From: Nitrospirae bacterium GWC2_57_9
GTDB taxonomy: Bacteria; Nitrospirota; UBA9217
NCBI GenBank assembly: GCA_001805085.1
Contig: MHEA01000203.1
Location: 5,800 to 12,370, forward strand
Direction of reading: 5' to 3'
DNA: 6,571 nucleotides
A program made the position numbers and the translations under genes. The notes beneath the pieces were generated by a model. The model had not been told where the DNA came from. It worked only from the letters and a program-made list of their open reading frames with translations, and did no database searches. This document shows positions 5,076-6,571 of this stretch, piece after piece (the first letter of the stretch is position 1; every line of letters starts with the position of its first letter).

Positions 5076-6419
5076 TTATTTCGGTCTATTATCGATCACG
5101 CGCTTGGCCTTGCCTTCGCTCCGCTGGATGGAGTTCGGCGGCCGGAGGGTCACTTCGGTATTCACGCCGATGATGTCCTTCACGTTCTTCTGGATCTCCT
5201 GCTTCAGCCGGATCAGGGCTTCCTCTTCCTGGGCAAAGGCCTTGAGGTCCGTGGAGAGCACCTTGGTCGCCATCTCGTCCATGAACTTGGGCGACACTTC
5301 CACGTTCACATTCATCTCGTCCATGCGGCCCCTGCGGTTCACTTCGATGATGTAGTGGGGCGCGACCTCTTCGGAACGGAGCAGGACGGATTCGACCTGC
5401 GACGGGAACACGTTCACCCCGCGGATGATCAGCATGTCATCGGCGCGGCCGCGCACGCGCCGCATCCTGACCAGGGTCCTGCCGCACTTGCACTTCTCGG
5501 GGTTCAGGCTCGTGATGTCGCCTGTCCGGTAGCGAATGAGCGGCATGGCCTCCCGGGACATGCTCGTGATCACGAGTTCGCCTTCCTGGCCGTAGGGCAG
5601 CTGTTCACCCGTTTCGGGATTGATGATCTCGGGGTAGAAGTGGTCCTCGTTCAGATGCAGGCCGTCCTGCGCCTCGATGCATTCCGACGAGACACCCGGT
5701 CCGATGATCTCCGACAGTCCGTAGATATCGATCGCCTTGATCCGGAGCCGCTCCTGGACTTCGCGCCGCATCTCCTCGGTCCAGGGCTCGGCGCCGAAGA
5801 GGCCGACCTTGAGCTTGATCGTATCGAGATTGACCTTCATCTCGCAGATGACATCATAGATATAGAGGGCAAAGGAGGGCGTGGAGCAGATGGCGGTGCT
5901 GCCGAAGTCCTGGAGGAGCAGGATCTGTTTCTGCGTGTTTCCCCCGGAGATCGGGATGACCGAGGCGCCTACCCGCTCGGCCCCGTAGTGCGCTCCCAGG
6001 CCGCCGGTAAACAGGCCGTACCCGTAGGCGTTCTGGACCACATCCTTGTTCGTAACGCCCGCGCAGGTGAACGTGCGCGCCATCACGTCTGCCCAGAGAT
6101 TGATGTCGTTACGGTTGTAAGCAACTACCGTAGGCTTTCCCGTGGTGCCCGAGGACGCATGGATGCGCACGATGTCCTCAAGCGGCTCGGCGAACAGGCC
6201 GTAGGGATAGTTGTCCCGGAGATCGGCTTTTTTGGTGAAGGGCAGCTTTGTGATGTCCTGGATGTTTTTTATGTCCGCGGGCTTCACGTTTTTTTCATCG
6301 AACTTCTTTTTGTAAAAGGGCACGCGTGCATACACGCGCTCGCACACCTTCTGCAAACGCTCGCTCTGCAGTTTCGACAATTCCTGTCGTGATAATGATT
6401 CTTCCGCATTCCAGGGCAT
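5076..6419 (-). CDS. paaK: Phenylacetate-CoA ligase (AMP-forming), complete
   Basis: A 447-residue adenylate-forming ligase of normal family length that activates an aryl-acetate with ATP and CoA to aryl-acetyl-CoA, releasing AMP and pyrophosphate. Motifs in order: the phosphate-binding loop ASSGTTGKPT (88-97), GAEPW (209-213), YGLSE (233-237), DHFYPEIINPETG (259-271), RYRTGD (296-301), a CKCGRT motif (310-315), DDMLIIRGVNVFP (327-339), and the C-terminal EGKAKRVID with the likely catalytic lysine (K437 or K439). The ATG at 6419 is chosen because GAGGAG (6432-6427) lies seven bases upstream and the product starts MPWNAEESLS, as in relatives; an upstream in-frame TTG at 6458 has no ribosome site. 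It is the first gene of the paaK-iorA-iorB operon, which suggests an aryl-acetate linked to the IorAB product. It has about 16 more residues in the C-terminal subdomain than the left paralog, around residues 384-416. Exact substrate is not determined. Confidence 0.95.
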   Translation of the reverse strand: MPWNAEESLSRQELSKLQSERLQKVCERVYARVPFYKKKFDEKNVKPADIKNIQDITKLPFTKKADLRDNYPYGLFAEPLEDIVRIHASSGTTGKPTVVAYNRNDINLWADVMARTFTCAGVTNKDVVQNAYGYGLFTGGLGAHYGAERVGASVIPISGGNTQKQILLLQDFGSTAICSTPSFALYIYDVICEMKVNLDTIKLKVGLFGAEPWTEEMRREVQERLRIKAIDIYGLSEIIGPGVSSECIEAQDGLHLNEDHFYPEIINPETGEQLPYGQEGELVITSMSREAMPLIRYRTGDITSLNPEKCKCGRTLVRMRRVRGRADDMLIIRGVNVFPSQVESVLLRSEEVAPHYIIEVNRRGRMDEMNVNVEVSPKFMDEMATKVLSTDLKAFAQEEEALIRLKQEIQKNVKDIIGVNTEVTLRPPNSIQRSEGKAKRVIDNRPK

Positions 6420-6485
6420 AGGCCGACTCCTCAATAATGTTTGAACAGTGCAGAACAAAGAGGGTTTTTTGTCAGAACGGCGGTT

Positions 6486-6515
6486 ATTATAAACCAGAAT
6501 GCACTCTTTTGTAAA
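6486..6515 (-). promoter_or_regulatory. Sigma70-like promoter of the paaK-iorA-iorB operon
   Basis: On the - strand, TTTACA (6515-6510) and a perfect TATAAT (6491-6486) are separated by 18 bases. Predicted start of transcription is near 6479, leaving a leader of about 60 bases before the ATG at 6419. No clear operator palindrome is seen in the leader. Confidence 0.7.
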
Positions 6516-6534
6516 TATAAAATCATACTAAATA

Positions 6535-6564
6535 TTGAGTTTTTCCCGTTGATTTTGCTATAAT
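6535..6564 (+). promoter_or_regulatory. Divergent sigma70-like promoter pointing out of the window
   Basis: TTGAGT (6535-6540) and a perfect TATAAT (6559-6564) with an 18-base spacer on the + strand. Transcription would start at about the right edge, so the gene served is not visible. The AT-rich stretch between the two -35 boxes (6516-6534) could hold a shared regulator site, but no clear palindrome is seen. Confidence 0.5.
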
Positions 6565-6571
6565 AAGCCCG

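Noticed and set aside
5073..6392. 439-residue open frame on the + strand opposite the complete paaK
   Set aside because: Antisense shadow of a gene with all family motifs; repeated HVH/DLG-type composition and no domain.

Overview
The window is a GC-rich stretch of bacterial chromosome with AT-rich gaps between genes. It carries genes for anaerobic aryl-acid and aromatic 2-oxo-acid chemistry. An oxygen-sensitive ferredoxin-linked indolepyruvate oxidoreductase (iorA, iorB) lies beside two phenylacetate-CoA ligase paralogs, together with a PilZ-type c-di-GMP effector and unusually repeat-rich gaps. This points to a strict or facultative anaerobe, perhaps a Desulfobacterota- or Nitrospirota-like environmental lineage. 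That taxonomic guess is inference, since no rRNA or marker gene is present.

Left part, + strand: the 3' end of a phenylacetate-CoA ligase gene (1-525; its start lies outside the window), a gap made largely of short AT-rich repeat modules (526-631), a small TIM-barrel amidohydrolase (632-1441), a gap with an extended -10 promoter (1442-1612), and a protein with a degenerate receiver-like N-terminus and a C-terminal PilZ domain (1613-2302). The left genes converge on the right-hand operon with only 31 bases between stop codons.

Right part, - strand, read from right to left: a promoter (6486-6515), a complete phenylacetate-CoA ligase (6419-5076), a 274-base gap with two strong inverted repeats, iorA (4801-3053, probable TTG start), a 140-base gap with another inverted repeat, and iorB (2912-2334). 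A second, divergent sigma70-like promoter (6535-6564) points out of the right edge towards a gene that is not seen.

How the genes fit together: IorAB interconverts aryl-pyruvates with aryl-acetyl-CoA, CO2 and reduced ferredoxin. The AMP-forming ligase interconverts aryl-acetate and aryl-acetyl-CoA. Together they form a two-step path between aromatic 2-oxo acids and aryl-acetates, usable for aromatic amino acid breakdown or, in reverse, for assimilating exogenous aryl acids. The amidohydrolase may act on a related compound, but only its position suggests this.

I found no CRISPR array, tRNA, rRNA, transposase or evident new defence or mobile system. The most unusual content is in the gaps. A 32-base element sits in sense orientation just before two unrelated start codons, a partial third copy makes a long inverted repeat inside the ior operon, and a second repeat family occupies the other operon gap.
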